From: Mycobacteriales bacterium
GTDB lineage: Bacteria; Actinomycetota; Actinomycetes; BP-191
Assembly (NCBI GenBank): GCA_035714365.1
Contig: DASTMB010000061.1
Coordinates: 30,996-94,995, forward strand
DNA length: 64,000 bases
Direction: 5' to 3'
Shown here: positions 7,684-16,448 of the stretch, piece after piece
Layout: the number at the start of each line of letters is the position of its first letter
Position numbering within the stretch: position 1 is the first letter of the stretch
Program-made: the position numbers and the translations under genes
The notes under the pieces: generated by a model
What the model saw: the letters and a program-made list of their open reading frames with translations, nothing else
Told to the model about the DNA's origin: nothing
Databases searched by the model: none

Positions 7684-8913
7684 GTGACCGTCAAGAAGTG
7701 GAGCAACGACCCGAAGGACGACCGCTACTACGTGCGGCTCTACAACCCGCAGGGCGGTCAGTACAAGAAGATCATCCGCGGAAAGCGCGCTGCCGAGCTG
7801 CACCACGCGGAGATGAGGGCGAAGCTCGCCCGAGGCTCGGTCGCGCCGTCCTCCGCCCGCAATAAGACCGTTCACGAGCTGATGACAGCGATTCTCGACG
7901 CGAAGCCGAACCTGCGCGTCGGCACCCGCAACGGGTACGACAACACGATCCGGTTGCACATCAAGCCGGAGCTCGGCGACCTGAGGGTCCGGGAACTGGG
8001 CTACCTGACCCTTACCGGGTTCTTCGAGCGCGTCGAGAAGAACGCGGGCCGCGAAGCGCGGCGCACCGCGGAGTCGCTCGTCCGCAACATGCTCAAGGTC
8101 GCCGTTCGTGAGCGGATCATCGACCGGAGCCCCCTTGACGGGGTGCCGTTCACGCGACGGCCCCCGGTGCGGGGAGTGCCTTACGCGCCCGAGTTCGTCG
8201 ATCTGGTCCGGGTCCGCGCGCATATCGCTAGGCAGCGCGTCAACGTGCTGCCCGGCGAGATCGAGATGGTCACGTGCATGCTCGACACGCTTGTCGGCTG
8301 CGGCGTGCGTATCGGCGAGCTGCTCGGCATCGCTCCCGAGGAGGACGTCGACCTCGATCGCGGGACGATCCGCATCGTGCGTCAACTCCTCTACCTCCCC
8401 AAGCGCGGGTACATCTTCGGCCCGCCCAAGACCGACGAGAGCGTCCGGACGGTCCCCGCGCCGAAGTTCGTGCTGGCGAGCATGGCGACGACCCAGCTCC
8501 GCAACGGCCTCCGCGAGGTGACGCTGCCCTGGGCAGATCCGGACAACGCCAAGTTGGAGACGCACCGGCTTCTCTTCTACTCGTTGCGCCAGCCCGGCGC
8601 CCCGTACATGCCGCAGGTCTTGCAGGACCGGATGGCGCGGGTCGGCAGGCGCCTCGCTCTACCGGGCGCGTTGCACCCGCACGGGTGCCGCCATCGGTAC
8701 ACCACCGAGCTCGACGAGGCGGGCGTGCCGCAGGTCGTGATCGACGAGATCACCGGCCACAAGCCCGTCGGCTCGATGAGCAGGATGACCTACTCCCACT
8801 CCACTGACGCTGGCCGTGCCAAGGCGCGAGCGGCGATTCAGACCGCATGGGCTGCCGCGATCGTCAAAGCCACCGAGGCCGAAGCGCCTTCCGACCGGCG
8901 CGACGTCGGATGA
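7684..8913 (+). CDS. tyrosine-type site-specific recombinase (integrase)
   Basis: This 409-residue protein has the phage-integrase layout: a basic N-terminal DNA-binding part (KKWSNDPKDDRYYVRLY), an SAM-like core-binding domain (about 65-160) and a catalytic domain. All catalytic residues are visible: Arg209 in GVRIGELLG, Lys in PKTDESVRTVP, His333 and Arg336 in HGCRHRY, His359 in ITGHKPVG and Tyr370 in MTYSHS, so it should be active. The GTG start at 7684 has AAGGAG upstream. The surrounding genes look chromosomal; no excisionase, replication gene or tRNA target is visible, so it may be the remnant or outer end of an integrated element. Confidence 0.9.
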   Translation: MTVKKWSNDPKDDRYYVRLYNPQGGQYKKIIRGKRAAELHHAEMRAKLARGSVAPSSARNKTVHELMTAILDAKPNLRVGTRNGYDNTIRLHIKPELGDLRVRELGYLTLTGFFERVEKNAGREARRTAESLVRNMLKVAVRERIIDRSPLDGVPFTRRPPVRGVPYAPEFVDLVRVRAHIARQRVNVLPGEIEMVTCMLDTLVGCGVRIGELLGIAPEEDVDLDRGTIRIVRQLLYLPKRGYIFGPPKTDESVRTVPAPKFVLASMATTQLRNGLREVTLPWADPDNAKLETHRLLFYSLRQPGAPYMPQVLQDRMARVGRRLALPGALHPHGCRHRYTTELDEAGVPQVVIDEITGHKPVGSMSRMTYSHSTDAGRAKARAAIQTAWAAAIVKATEAEAPSDRRDVG

Positions 8914-9204
8914 GGTGAGCACGGCGAAGGGCTCGCGCCTCTCGGTTCCGTTGAGCTCCGCACGCAGTGCATTGGCCGACTTGGGTCGAGTCCGCGCGGC
9001 GCGGCATGCCATCGCAGTAGCCGCGGATTGCGTTTGAGCTGCACGAGAGCCGACACCCCAGCTCCCCCGCCCCAACGCTCTACGGTGATGACGCACCAAC
9101 TCACCCGCGACTGTCGCGGCGGTGGCGGCATCCCCGGACGCAACTGCCGGATACTGCTGGGGGCGATTCTTGCCGGTGGGCGAGCGGCAGCGTCCGTGTG
9201 TGGA

Positions 9205-10182
9205 TCAGGGCCGCGGCAGGCCGAACTCGACCCAGAGCGGGTAGTGGTCGGAGATTCGCCATGACAACTCGGTACGGGTCATGTCCCCGAGCAGGTAGGG
9301 GATGAAGTCGACGTTGCCGGCCCGATGGTCGTAACCGAGGGTGAGCCGACTGGCGAGGCCCCGGTCATCGGAGAACCAGGCGATCTGGTCGTAGAAGTGC
9401 GCGGTCTGCGCGGTGTCGAAGATTGTGCGCGGGATGGCGTTATGTTCGGCTGGCGCCCACAGGCCGTGACTGACGAACGCCTCATACAGAGGGTCACCGA
9501 GCCGGTCGATGTTGAAATCGCCGAGGACGATCAGGTTCTCGTTCCAGTCGTTGGACTTGCGCGCCCAGTCGGCGAGCCACTCCGCAATGGCGCCGAGTTC
9601 CCCCACCCGGTCGGCTGGCTGCTTACCCCAGATGACGTGCAGCGTGACGAGGACGACGGTGGCCTCGCCGGCGGCGAAACTAACGGCGTAGGGCGTGCGG
9701 GCGAACTGCCGATTGAACGCGTCCGCCTTGATCTTCGCGGGATCAGTCTCGACCGGAACGACGAGTTCGCACGCGAGCCCGGACGGCTTGACCCGGCGGG
9801 TGTCGAACAGGAACGCGAGCCGCTCCCCGTTACCGTCCTTGCCTTTGGTGACGTCGGTGGTCATCACCGCCCAGTGCGGCCCGAGGACGGCGAGGAGCGC
9901 GCGCAGCGCGGTCGTGTCGTCGCGGCACTCCTGCACCGCAACGATGTCGAACCGGGACACGATCTCGGCGATCGCGTGGACCGCCGCCCAGTCCCGCTTC
10001 GGCGAGTCGCCATCCTTGGAATGCCAGGACGGGGTGAGGCCACCGAACGCGCGGAGGTTCCACGTCCCGATGAGCAAATTCCGGCCGGGTGCCTTGGATG
10101 GAATCCGTGTGTCGAGGCCGGCGGCCAGTCCATCGAGTTGCTTACGTACATCGGCCGGCGGTGGGTCAATGACTGCCGCCAT
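9205..10182 (-). CDS. endonuclease/exonuclease/phosphatase (EEP) family hydrolase
   Basis: This 325-residue protein has the full DNase I-like motif set: Asn42 in GTWNLRAFGG, Glu85 in VAVQEC, His182 in VTLHVIWG, Asp222 and Asn224 in LGDFNID, and the terminal Asp312-His313 in SDHYPLW. These residues bind Mg and activate water for phosphodiester or phosphomonoester hydrolysis; the substrate (DNA, RNA, inositol phosphate or lipid) cannot be read from sequence. There is no signal peptide, so it is cytoplasmic. The ATG is preceded by GGAGGG. It stands alone, with gaps of about 300 bp on both sides. Confidence 0.88.
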   Translation of the reverse strand: MAAVIDPPPADVRKQLDGLAAGLDTRIPSKAPGRNLLIGTWNLRAFGGLTPSWHSKDGDSPKRDWAAVHAIAEIVSRFDIVAVQECRDDTTALRALLAVLGPHWAVMTTDVTKGKDGNGERLAFLFDTRRVKPSGLACELVVPVETDPAKIKADAFNRQFARTPYAVSFAAGEATVVLVTLHVIWGKQPADRVGELGAIAEWLADWARKSNDWNENLIVLGDFNIDRLGDPLYEAFVSHGLWAPAEHNAIPRTIFDTAQTAHFYDQIAWFSDDRGLASRLTLGYDHRAGNVDFIPYLLGDMTRTELSWRISDHYPLWVEFGLPRP

Positions 10183-10492
10183 CGCGTGCCCTCCAAGAAA
10201 TCGTTCGACGTGGACAGCTCCGGCTTCATGCCGATGTTGCCAGGTTACGTCCGGCCGCCGTCCCAGCGTTGCCTGCGGTCTGAGCGTTGGGTCGGGTACG
10301 TGACCTGCCCTAAGGCCTCAAGGCAGCGGCTTCTCGACATTCGACGAGGAGCGGCACCAATAACGGCTTTGGCACGGACACGCTGGCTGGCATCCGAGGT
10401 GGATCGCGGTGTACTCACGGCAGCGACGGCTCTCGCCAGCGGTGTCGTGTTAGCGCAGCGTCGAGTTTCACCGGCAGAACGTCGCCAACCGA
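10183..10492. other. 310-bp intergenic region, nothing recognised
   Basis: The gap separates the end of the Tad operon from the EEP gene, both on the minus strand. I see no convincing ORF, strong hairpin or repeat in it. It should contain the promoter of the EEP gene and the end of the Tad transcript. Confidence 0.5.
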
Positions 10493-13243
10493 TCAGCCGG
10501 TGCTGCGCCCGCGCGGTTGCGCCGACCGGCCTGCGCGTGCGTGCGCGACCCGCGTTGCTTCGGTCTCCGCCTCGGCGCACAGACCGGCGAGCGCTTCAGT
10601 CTCGTCGTCTGGGTCGGCGTCAATGTCGGCGAGGGCTTTGCGACACTGTCGGTAGATGCGGCTCGCGGCGTCGAACCGGCCCCGCTCAAAGTGCAGCCGC
10701 ATCAGCCGCCGGTACATCTCCTCAGCGAACGGGTCGACGGCGATCGCCCGTTCCAGCGCTGTCACCGCCTCGTCCTCCCGTCCAGCAGTGGCCGCGAGTT
10801 CGGCGAGGTGCGCGAGGGCGTCCAGTGCGACACGGCGTACCTGCTCGCGCGCCGGCTCCGCCCACTCGTAGGTGAGCCCGGCGAGCAGATCGCCTTGATA
10901 CAGCTCAACGGCCCGGGACAGCGCCGCGCGCTTTGTGTCGTCGTCGTTCGCGGCGCGGGCGTCGGCGAGTGCCCGCTGGAACTCCCACAAGTCGGCGGTT
11001 AACGCTGCGCGGTTGACGCGCAGCAACCCGCCTTCGTACGTCACTGCGTCGAGCTGCAGGTCGCTAGCGACCTCACGCAGCCGCCGCCGAAGCGAGCCGA
11101 AGGCGTTCCAGAACACGGTGGAGACCTGGGTGCGGCGAGTGTCCGGCTCGATCGCCTCGACGAGCTGATCTGGTGTCGCCGCGACGGGGTGCACGACGAG
11201 GTACGCGAGCAGTTCCCGGGAGCTGCGCAACAGCCCGGAACGCACTGGTTCGCCGTCGACGAGGATCGAATAGCCGCCAAGTAGCTGTGCGGCAACCCGC
11301 ACGCCTGCGGCGGGCTCGTCAGCCGCCGCGACTACTTCCGCGGCCGCGTCGTCCGGCGGGGCGGCTTCATCGAGTGCGTCGTGTGCGACAGCAGGCTCGG
11401 GCCGTCCGTCGTCGGCCGGGTCCTCGACGGCTGCGGCGAGGGCGCCTAGCGCGTCGGCCGCGTCCTGCGTGGTGAGGCGGTACAACTGCGCGCCGACGAG
11501 ATCCGTTGGCAGTTCGCCCGTCGCCGCGGTGATGGTGTTCGACGCGTCCGCGGTGATGACGCCGGCGTCGGCCATGGGCTGTAGGTGGAGAGCGGTGATA
11601 CCGAGGCGCCGGCCCGCGCGTAGTACGGCGGTCAGGCGATCGGGCGCACTGGTGACGTCGTCGGTAACGACCAGCACGGCCGTCAGCGGCTCTTCGGGGT
11701 GATGGGCGCGGTGCTCGGTGAAATCAGGCTCGTCTTCCTGTTCCAGCAGCCTCGCGCGGGCCACAAGCTCTGTTTCGACCTCGTCCAAGGCTGTGTCAAG
11801 GTCGACGGTGCGGCGGAGCCCGTCGAAGGGGATGACGCCGGGGAGCAGCCGGTCATACACGTCTGCGGGCATCAGAACCTTCGCGCCGAACGGCCAGCTC
11901 CGGGTGAGGAACGTCGCGAGGATCGCCCGCGCCGTGTCGAACGGCTCGGGCGCCTCGATAGTGACCGGCCCGACCGCGACCAGGTCCACGGCGATCGGCG
12001 TGTCGTCGCGGTGCGCGACCGCGACCACGCCGGGCGTGCGGTTGCTGAGCCCTTCGTAGAGCCACGGCAGTACTAGGTGCGCGAACGCGCTGCCGCCCGT
12101 CTCGACGTCGCCCGCTGGCGCTGGTGCCGCCTCTGATGTCGCGAGTTGCAATGCCGTCGGCGGTGGGGGCGCGGTGTTGAGCGCTGCGGGTGCGGGCGGT
12201 GCGGGATGGTAGCGGCGGCGGCGGCGAAGCCGCCGGGCGGCTGTTGCCGCCGCGACGCCGGCGAGGAACGACGCGGCGACGACCGAGCCGGATGGCAGAG
12301 CGACCGTCAAGGTGACGGCTCGTTCGTTCTCCGCGACCGCCGCATCACTGCCGACTGGCGGCGTAACGGTTGCGGCAGGCGGCGTCGCAGGATGCGGCGT
12401 CGGTCTTGAGGGGGGCACGACATCGTCGTCGCGCTGCGCCGAGCCGTCTCCGTGAGCAAGCCACGTCCCTTGCGGCGCCGACCCCTTCGCGGTCACGGGC
12501 TCGGCGACCGGCAGCCCCGTGGCGTCGGCGGGCATGAGGAGTTCCCAACCGGGCTGGATGAGGCCGGGTTCGGTGAGGGCGCCGCCGTCGGGTTGGGGTC
12601 GGCCGCGGTTGAGGTCGGCGATCTCTTCGAATCGGAGGGGGTCGCCGAGGTGTCGTCGGGCGATGTCCCACAGGGTGTCGTGGTGGCGGCCGCGGGGTTG
12701 CTGGACGCGGTAGAGCCGGAGCGGGGCGTCCGCGTGGTCAGCGCCGCGCTGGGATGCGGGGTCGCTCTTTGCCGGCGCGGTCGCCGCGCGGGCGGGTGGC
12801 GTCGACGTGTGGTGTGTATCGGGGATCGTCGTCGTCGCGACGGCGGCGACCATCGGAGGCGACGCGGGGATGGCACGCTCGGTTGGGTGCGCGGTGGCGG
12901 CGAGAAGGACGACGCTGGTGGCGAGTTGCCGGGCGATCCGCTGGTTGACGCGCGGACCGATGTGGAGCGGAACCCCCACTCCCCGAACGGCAACCACCAG
13001 TTCGGCCACAATCGACAGCGACAGGATCGTCCAGTAGATCCAGAGGATGATGACGATGACGCGCACCACGAGCTCATCGGGCGCCGTCGACTGAAGCGTC
13101 CGGGTCACGCTCGCGTACGTGGGAAGGTGACTAGGCCACCCAGCGATCCAGACGAGGACAGCCGGCACGACGAGGAAAATCGCGGCGAGCGCCATAAGCG
13201 CCCGTAACCCAGCGACGATCTCGGCGCGGCGCTGGGGCGTCAC
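10493..13243 (-). CDS. membrane LysM-BTAD regulator of the Tad locus
   Basis: This 916-residue protein has two N-terminal membrane helices (about 12-34 and 58-88), an Ala/Pro-rich linker, a LysM-like module (about 185-245, DTLWDIARRHLGDPLRFEEI), a further helix (about 300-325) followed by Arg-rich residues, a central alpha/beta region and a C-terminal SARP-type unit: a winged-helix DNA-binding part (LLGGYSILVDGEPVRSGLLR, about 655-735) and a TPR-like BTAD domain (to about 895). Such LysM-BTAD proteins are typical members of actinobacterial tad loci and are thought to link the cell wall to gene control. Its GTG start overlaps the previous stop by 4 nt, making it the last gene of the operon. 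Confidence 0.85.
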   Translation of the reverse strand: MTPQRRAEIVAGLRALMALAAIFLVVPAVLVWIAGWPSHLPTYASVTRTLQSTAPDELVVRVIVIILWIYWTILSLSIVAELVVAVRGVGVPLHIGPRVNQRIARQLATSVVLLAATAHPTERAIPASPPMVAAVATTTIPDTHHTSTPPARAATAPAKSDPASQRGADHADAPLRLYRVQQPRGRHHDTLWDIARRHLGDPLRFEEIADLNRGRPQPDGGALTEPGLIQPGWELLMPADATGLPVAEPVTAKGSAPQGTWLAHGDGSAQRDDDVVPPSRPTPHPATPPAATVTPPVGSDAAVAENERAVTLTVALPSGSVVAASFLAGVAAATAARRLRRRRRYHPAPPAPAALNTAPPPPTALQLATSEAAPAPAGDVETGGSAFAHLVLPWLYEGLSNRTPGVVAVAHRDDTPIAVDLVAVGPVTIEAPEPFDTARAILATFLTRSWPFGAKVLMPADVYDRLLPGVIPFDGLRRTVDLDTALDEVETELVARARLLEQEDEPDFTEHRAHHPEEPLTAVLVVTDDVTSAPDRLTAVLRAGRRLGITALHLQPMADAGVITADASNTITAATGELPTDLVGAQLYRLTTQDAADALGALAAAVEDPADDGRPEPAVAHDALDEAAPPDDAAAEVVAAADEPAAGVRVAAQLLGGYSILVDGEPVRSGLLRSSRELLAYLVVHPVAATPDQLVEAIEPDTRRTQVSTVFWNAFGSLRRRLREVASDLQLDAVTYEGGLLRVNRAALTADLWEFQRALADARAANDDDTKRAALSRAVELYQGDLLAGLTYEWAEPAREQVRRVALDALAHLAELAATAGREDEAVTALERAIAVDPFAEEMYRRLMRLHFERGRFDAASRIYRQCRKALADIDADPDDETEALAGLCAEAETEATRVAHARAGRSAQPRGRSTG

Positions 13244-13668
13244 GTCTCTGCTCCGGTGACACCTTGGACTGCGCGGGCGGTTGCGTGGCCCGTGACGTGC
13301 AGGCGCCGGATACCGACAAGCCCGAGGAGGGTCATGGGTTGGTCGTCGTCGACGGTGACTCGCACGGTGTCGCCGCTGACGTGCACGGTTCCCTGAAGAC
13401 CGGCGCGGTCAAGGTATTCGCGTGCGGCCGTCGTCGCTGCGTTCGGATCGAGTCGCACCGCTCCGTTCCGGCGTAGGTCACTGATCGCGAGCGCGTTGGC
13501 TCCGGCTCGCGCCGCATTCTCGGCGGTGTTAGCCGCCCGTTGCCGCGCGGCGAGCGTGTAGCCGCCGTCGATGACGAGCCCGCAGAGAACGAGCGCCGTG
13601 AAGGACGCGATCGCCGCGGCGACGGTGATCGACCCACGCTCGGTCTGGGGACGGGCGTTCCGGATCAC
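13240..13668 (-). CDS. TadG-like pilus-assembly protein
   Basis: This 142-residue protein has a short cytoplasmic start ending in ERG, then one membrane helix (SITVAAAIASFTALVLCGLV) and an outer part beginning DGGYTLAARQRAANTAENAARAGA cut here to the typical TadE/TadG pattern AANTAENAARAGA. The prepilin-like site G/SITVA has alanine where pilins and the two neighbouring TadE-like proteins have Glu at position +5, which fits a TadG-type anchor rather than a processed pseudopilin. GTG start overlaps the previous stop (GTGA). Confidence 0.8.
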   Translation of the reverse strand: MIRNARPQTERGSITVAAAIASFTALVLCGLVIDGGYTLAARQRAANTAENAARAGANALAISDLRRNGAVRLDPNAATTAAREYLDRAGLQGTVHVSGDTVRVTVDDDQPMTLLGLVGIRRLHVTGHATARAVQGVTGAET

Positions 13669-14084
13669 GAGACGCTCCGGTAACGGTCCACCGGCGCGAC
13701 GGCGGTGGCGCGGAAGGTCCGGGCCGTGTTGAGCCCTGGAACAGTGATGCTGCTCGACTCCGTGAGGCAGGTGATCGACACGGAGACGGTTCCGCCGGGG
13801 CGGAAATCGGTGAGGTCGGTGTTGATGGTGAGCGCCGTGCAGTCGAGGCTGCGGTCGGCGAGTGTTGCGGCAGCGGCGTCGTGAGCGGCGCGCTGTGCGT
13901 CGCCGTGGGTGGTTGCACGAGTCGCAGCTCGCGCCGCGTCCTGTGCGGCCGCGTCGACATCGAGTCGAGCGCGGACCAAGCCGCCGAACACGGCCATGAC
14001 GAGGGCGATGACAATCGCGGGAACGGCCAGTACCGCAGCTTCGAGAGTGATCGAGCCGTTGTCGCGGCTCCGGGATCTGGTCAT
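13665..14084 (-). CDS. TadE-like pseudopilin
   Basis: This 139-residue protein contains the TadE pattern: a positively charged start, DNG followed by SITLE (Glu at +5 after a possible prepilin cleavage site), then a hydrophobic helix of about 25 residues and an AAQDAARAATRA helix. The C-terminal domain has two cysteines (DCTAL, ITCLT). It should sit in the membrane as part of the Tad pilus machine. Start and stop overlap both neighbours by 4 nt. Confidence 0.82.
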   Translation of the reverse strand: MTRSRSRDNGSITLEAAVLAVPAIVIALVMAVFGGLVRARLDVDAAAQDAARAATRATTHGDAQRAAHDAAAATLADRSLDCTALTINTDLTDFRPGGTVSVSITCLTESSSITVPGLNTARTFRATAVAPVDRYRSVS

Positions 14085-14464
14085 TGGATGACCACGAATC
14101 TCTCGACGGGACGTTCCGCGGTCTCATCGACGGTCAGGTGGATGCCCGGCAGGAGGGAGATGGCGTGCGCGTGGATCCTGACGCGGGCGGTGGTGCTTGT
14201 ACGTGTTGCGCTGACGGTGACATCGGAGAGCATCGAGGAACCGAGCGCGGCGAGGTAGTCGGTGGCTCGGATTTCGCCGGCCGCGGTCGTGCCCCGTTCG
14301 ACGGCGACTGCGCGAACGCCCTGGCGTGCAGCGGCTAAGGCGACGTGCTGGGCGTGCAGCCACAGTGCGGTCTCTAGTCCGAGCGCGGCGAGCATCCCCA
14401 AGGCGGGCGCGACGAAGGCCAGTTCCAGCGTCGCGGAGCCGCGATCCGGGCTCACTCGTGGCAT
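14081..14464 (-). CDS. TadE-like pseudopilin
   Basis: This 127-residue protein has DRG followed by SATLELAFVAPALG: a prepilin-like Gly, Glu at +5, and a single membrane helix. Next is the family pattern LHAQHVALAAARQGVRA. The rest is a small periplasm-side domain without cysteines. It is coupled to the next gene by ATGA and lies 6 bp after the pilin-like peptide gene. It is the most canonical TadE of the three. Confidence 0.84.
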   Translation of the reverse strand: MPRVSPDRGSATLELAFVAPALGMLAALGLETALWLHAQHVALAAARQGVRAVAVERGTTAAGEIRATDYLAALGSSMLSDVTVSATRTSTTARVRIHAHAISLLPGIHLTVDETAERPVERFVVIQ

Positions 14465-14470
14465 GGCGAG

Positions 14471-14686
14471 CTACTTCGTCGAGATGTTGTTCGCCGTACC
14501 CGTCGCCTTGAGCACGATCACTGTTCCCACTGCGATCGCGCCGCCGGCCAAGATTGCTGCGAGCAACGCGACTTCGGGTGTGACGACGCCGGCGTCGGCC
14601 AGCCGGATCCGGCGGCGCCACGCTGCGCATAGATCCTGGACGTGGGACAGGACCGTGAGCAGATACACGCAGACTCGGTCGATCAT
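14471..14686 (-). CDS. small pilin-like membrane peptide (candidate Flp major pilin)
   Basis: This 71-residue peptide has a leader of about 33 residues, then LADAG/VVTPE, which reads as a prepilin site with Glu at +5, followed by one hydrophobic helix (VALLAAILAGGAIAVGTVIV) and a short polar tail (GTANNISTK). Size, position after TadC and before the TadE genes, and the Glu5 motif suggest the Flp pilin of this system. The leader is longer than typical and contains a hydrophobic stretch (VYLLTVL), so a two-helix inner-membrane protein is the alternative. Confidence 0.7.
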   Translation of the reverse strand: MIDRVCVYLLTVLSHVQDLCAAWRRRIRLADAGVVTPEVALLAAILAGGAIAVGTVIVLKATGTANNISTK

Positions 14687-15558
14687 GGATGTCCTCCGGG
14701 GGAAGCGCCCAGCACCGCGATGATGGCTGGGTAGAGCAGGAAGAACAGGTAGCCGCTGAAGATCACCAGCGGTGCCAGCGTCATCGTTTCGGTGTCCGCG
14801 TTTGCGTCGCCGGCTGCATCGGCCAATTGCCGCGCCCGCAGGTCGTCAGCACGCGCGGCGAGGGTGTCGGTTGCGGCAGCGCCTTCGGCCGTTGCGAGGG
14901 CGAGGGTTGCAGCGGCGTCGCGCAGTTCCGGCAGGTCGAGGTCGCGGCCAAGCTCCCCTAACGCGCTCGCCGGAGGTCGACCCGCGAGCCTCGCCTGATC
15001 CAACGCGGCCGCGATGCGAACGAATAAGGCACCGCTGCCCACCCGTGCGGCGACGGTCATCGCGTCGGCGGTCCCTCGGCCTGCGGCGAGACCTAGTGCC
15101 ACCAGGTCCAAATACGCGGCGAGGGCGTCCCGGTAGGTGCGCCGCGCTTCCGCTGCCTCACCGGGCAGGGTGAGGAGCGGCAGCCACCAACCGAGAGCGG
15201 CGGCAAGCACCGCGACCGTCGGAACGGCCAGCGTGGGCAGCGGTAGGCCCGCGGCCCGCAGCACCATGACGAGGGCCGGGAAAATGCCGGCGCAGAGCAG
15301 CGAGAACCGCGCCTGACGAGCCGCGAATGTCGCTCCGTCCCGGCGTAGGACCGCGAGGTCGGAAGGTCGAGCGCGGAAGAGCCGCCACGGTCCAGCCCCT
15401 GCGGCGCCAATGGCGTTGATACCGCGGCGCTCACGTGCGGGCACGGGGTCGACGAGTGCGATTTGCGCGACGATCGACGGCGTCGGCGGACGCATACCGA
15501 TCCACATCAGGAGCCCGCCGAGGCCGCATCCCGCACCCGCGAGGAGCACGAATGGCAT
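14683..15558 (-). CDS. tadC: TadC-like inner-membrane platform protein (type II secretion F family)
   Basis: This 291-residue protein has an N-terminal membrane helix (FVLLAGAGCGLGGLLMWIG), two helices near 90-140, a T2SF domain (ALGLAAGRGTADAMTVAARVG to LARELPELRDAA-like helices, about 150-245) and a last membrane helix (VIFSGYLFFLLYPAIIAVLG). With TadB it forms the platform on which the ATPase drives pilin assembly. The ATG at 15558 overlaps the TadB stop by one base (TGATG); a longer in-frame start would run into tadB. Confidence 0.85.
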   Translation of the reverse strand: MPFVLLAGAGCGLGGLLMWIGMRPPTPSIVAQIALVDPVPARERRGINAIGAAGAGPWRLFRARPSDLAVLRRDGATFAARQARFSLLCAGIFPALVMVLRAAGLPLPTLAVPTVAVLAAALGWWLPLLTLPGEAAEARRTYRDALAAYLDLVALGLAAGRGTADAMTVAARVGSGALFVRIAAALDQARLAGRPPASALGELGRDLDLPELRDAAATLALATAEGAAATDTLAARADDLRARQLADAAGDANADTETMTLAPLVIFSGYLFFLLYPAIIAVLGASPGGHP

Positions 15559-16448
15559 CACGTTGGCGCCCCCGTCTCGTTTGCGACGTCGAGCGGTCGC
15601 AGGAACCGGGCGGGAGCGTGAACGCGGGTCAGCCGTTGCATCCACCCGAGACCGGTTCCGGTCAGGATGAAGACGAACGCCAGAACGAGCTGTCCGGTGG
15701 GCGAGTCGTAGGGCCGTAGATACCCTCGGTTGAAGACCACGATTCCAACACCGAGCAACGCCCAGATCATCAAGAGGAGCTGGACGCCGCGGTGAGCTGA
15801 TCGGCGGTCGGCGCGGGTGCGACGGCGGAACGCGACGTGGTCGCGGGTGCTCTTCGCGAGCCCCCGAAGGAGATCGGCGAGTCCAGCGCCGCGTGCGTCG
15901 GCCGTGATGATGAGCGCCGCGACGACCCGATCGGCGTCGCCGTCATTGAGCTCGTCGGCCAATACGTGCAGCGCGTCCGTGATGGGCATCCGGTGCTCGA
16001 CGGCGTCGGCAAACCGTGTCACGGGTTCAGCGATCACGGGCGGCACAGTTGCAACCGAGCGGCTGATCGCGGCCTCGAGGCCGGAACCGGCCTTGACGAG
16101 GTCGCGCATCGTCTCGATCCACGCCGCGAGGGCTTCGAGTCTCGCGATGGAGGCGTCTGCGAGGTGCGCCGACCTGAGGTGTGGCCGTGCGAAGACGAAT
16201 CCGGCTGCGCCGACGGCGGCCGCCGGCCACTTTGTTGTAGTGAACGCGGCAAGGGCGGCACCGAGAGCGGCTGTGCCGCGCAGCGTCGCCGTGGGTAGCG
16301 TCGCGACCAGCGTGCGTGCTCGCGTCGAGGGAGACGGCAGACGGAGGCTCGGCGCCGCGGCCGTGAGCGCGAGCGCGGCCCAGTATCCGCCGGCTCCGAC
16401 TCCGGCCCCGGCGAGGACGATGACGATGACGATGAGGCGCATAGTCAC
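15558..16448 (-). CDS. tadB: TadB-like inner-membrane platform protein (type II secretion F family)
   Basis: This 296-residue protein has N-terminal membrane helices, the T2SF core (WIETMRDLVKAGSGLEAAI, about 120-225) and two C-terminal helices (LLLMIWALLGVGIVVFNRGYL and a second after SPTG). It partners TadC. The GTG at 16448 makes the same 4-nt overlap with the upstream stop as most genes of this operon; an ATG 6 nt further in is the alternative. Confidence 0.85.
   Translation of the reverse strand: MTMRLIVIVIVLAGAGVGAGGYWAALALTAAAPSLRLPSPSTRARTLVATLPTATLRGTAALGAALAAFTTTKWPAAAVGAAGFVFARPHLRSAHLADASIARLEALAAWIETMRDLVKAGSGLEAAISRSVATVPPVIAEPVTRFADAVEHRMPITDALHVLADELNDGDADRVVAALIITADARGAGLADLLRGLAKSTRDHVAFRRRTRADRRSAHRGVQLLLMIWALLGVGIVVFNRGYLRPYDSPTGQLVLAFVFILTGTGLGWMQRLTRVHAPARFLRPLDVANETGAPT

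Noticed and set aside
8914..9204. Minus-strand ORF that could encode a small protein after the recombinase
   Set aside because: Composition is arginine-rich, there is no ribosome site and no motif; it overlaps the recombinase end.
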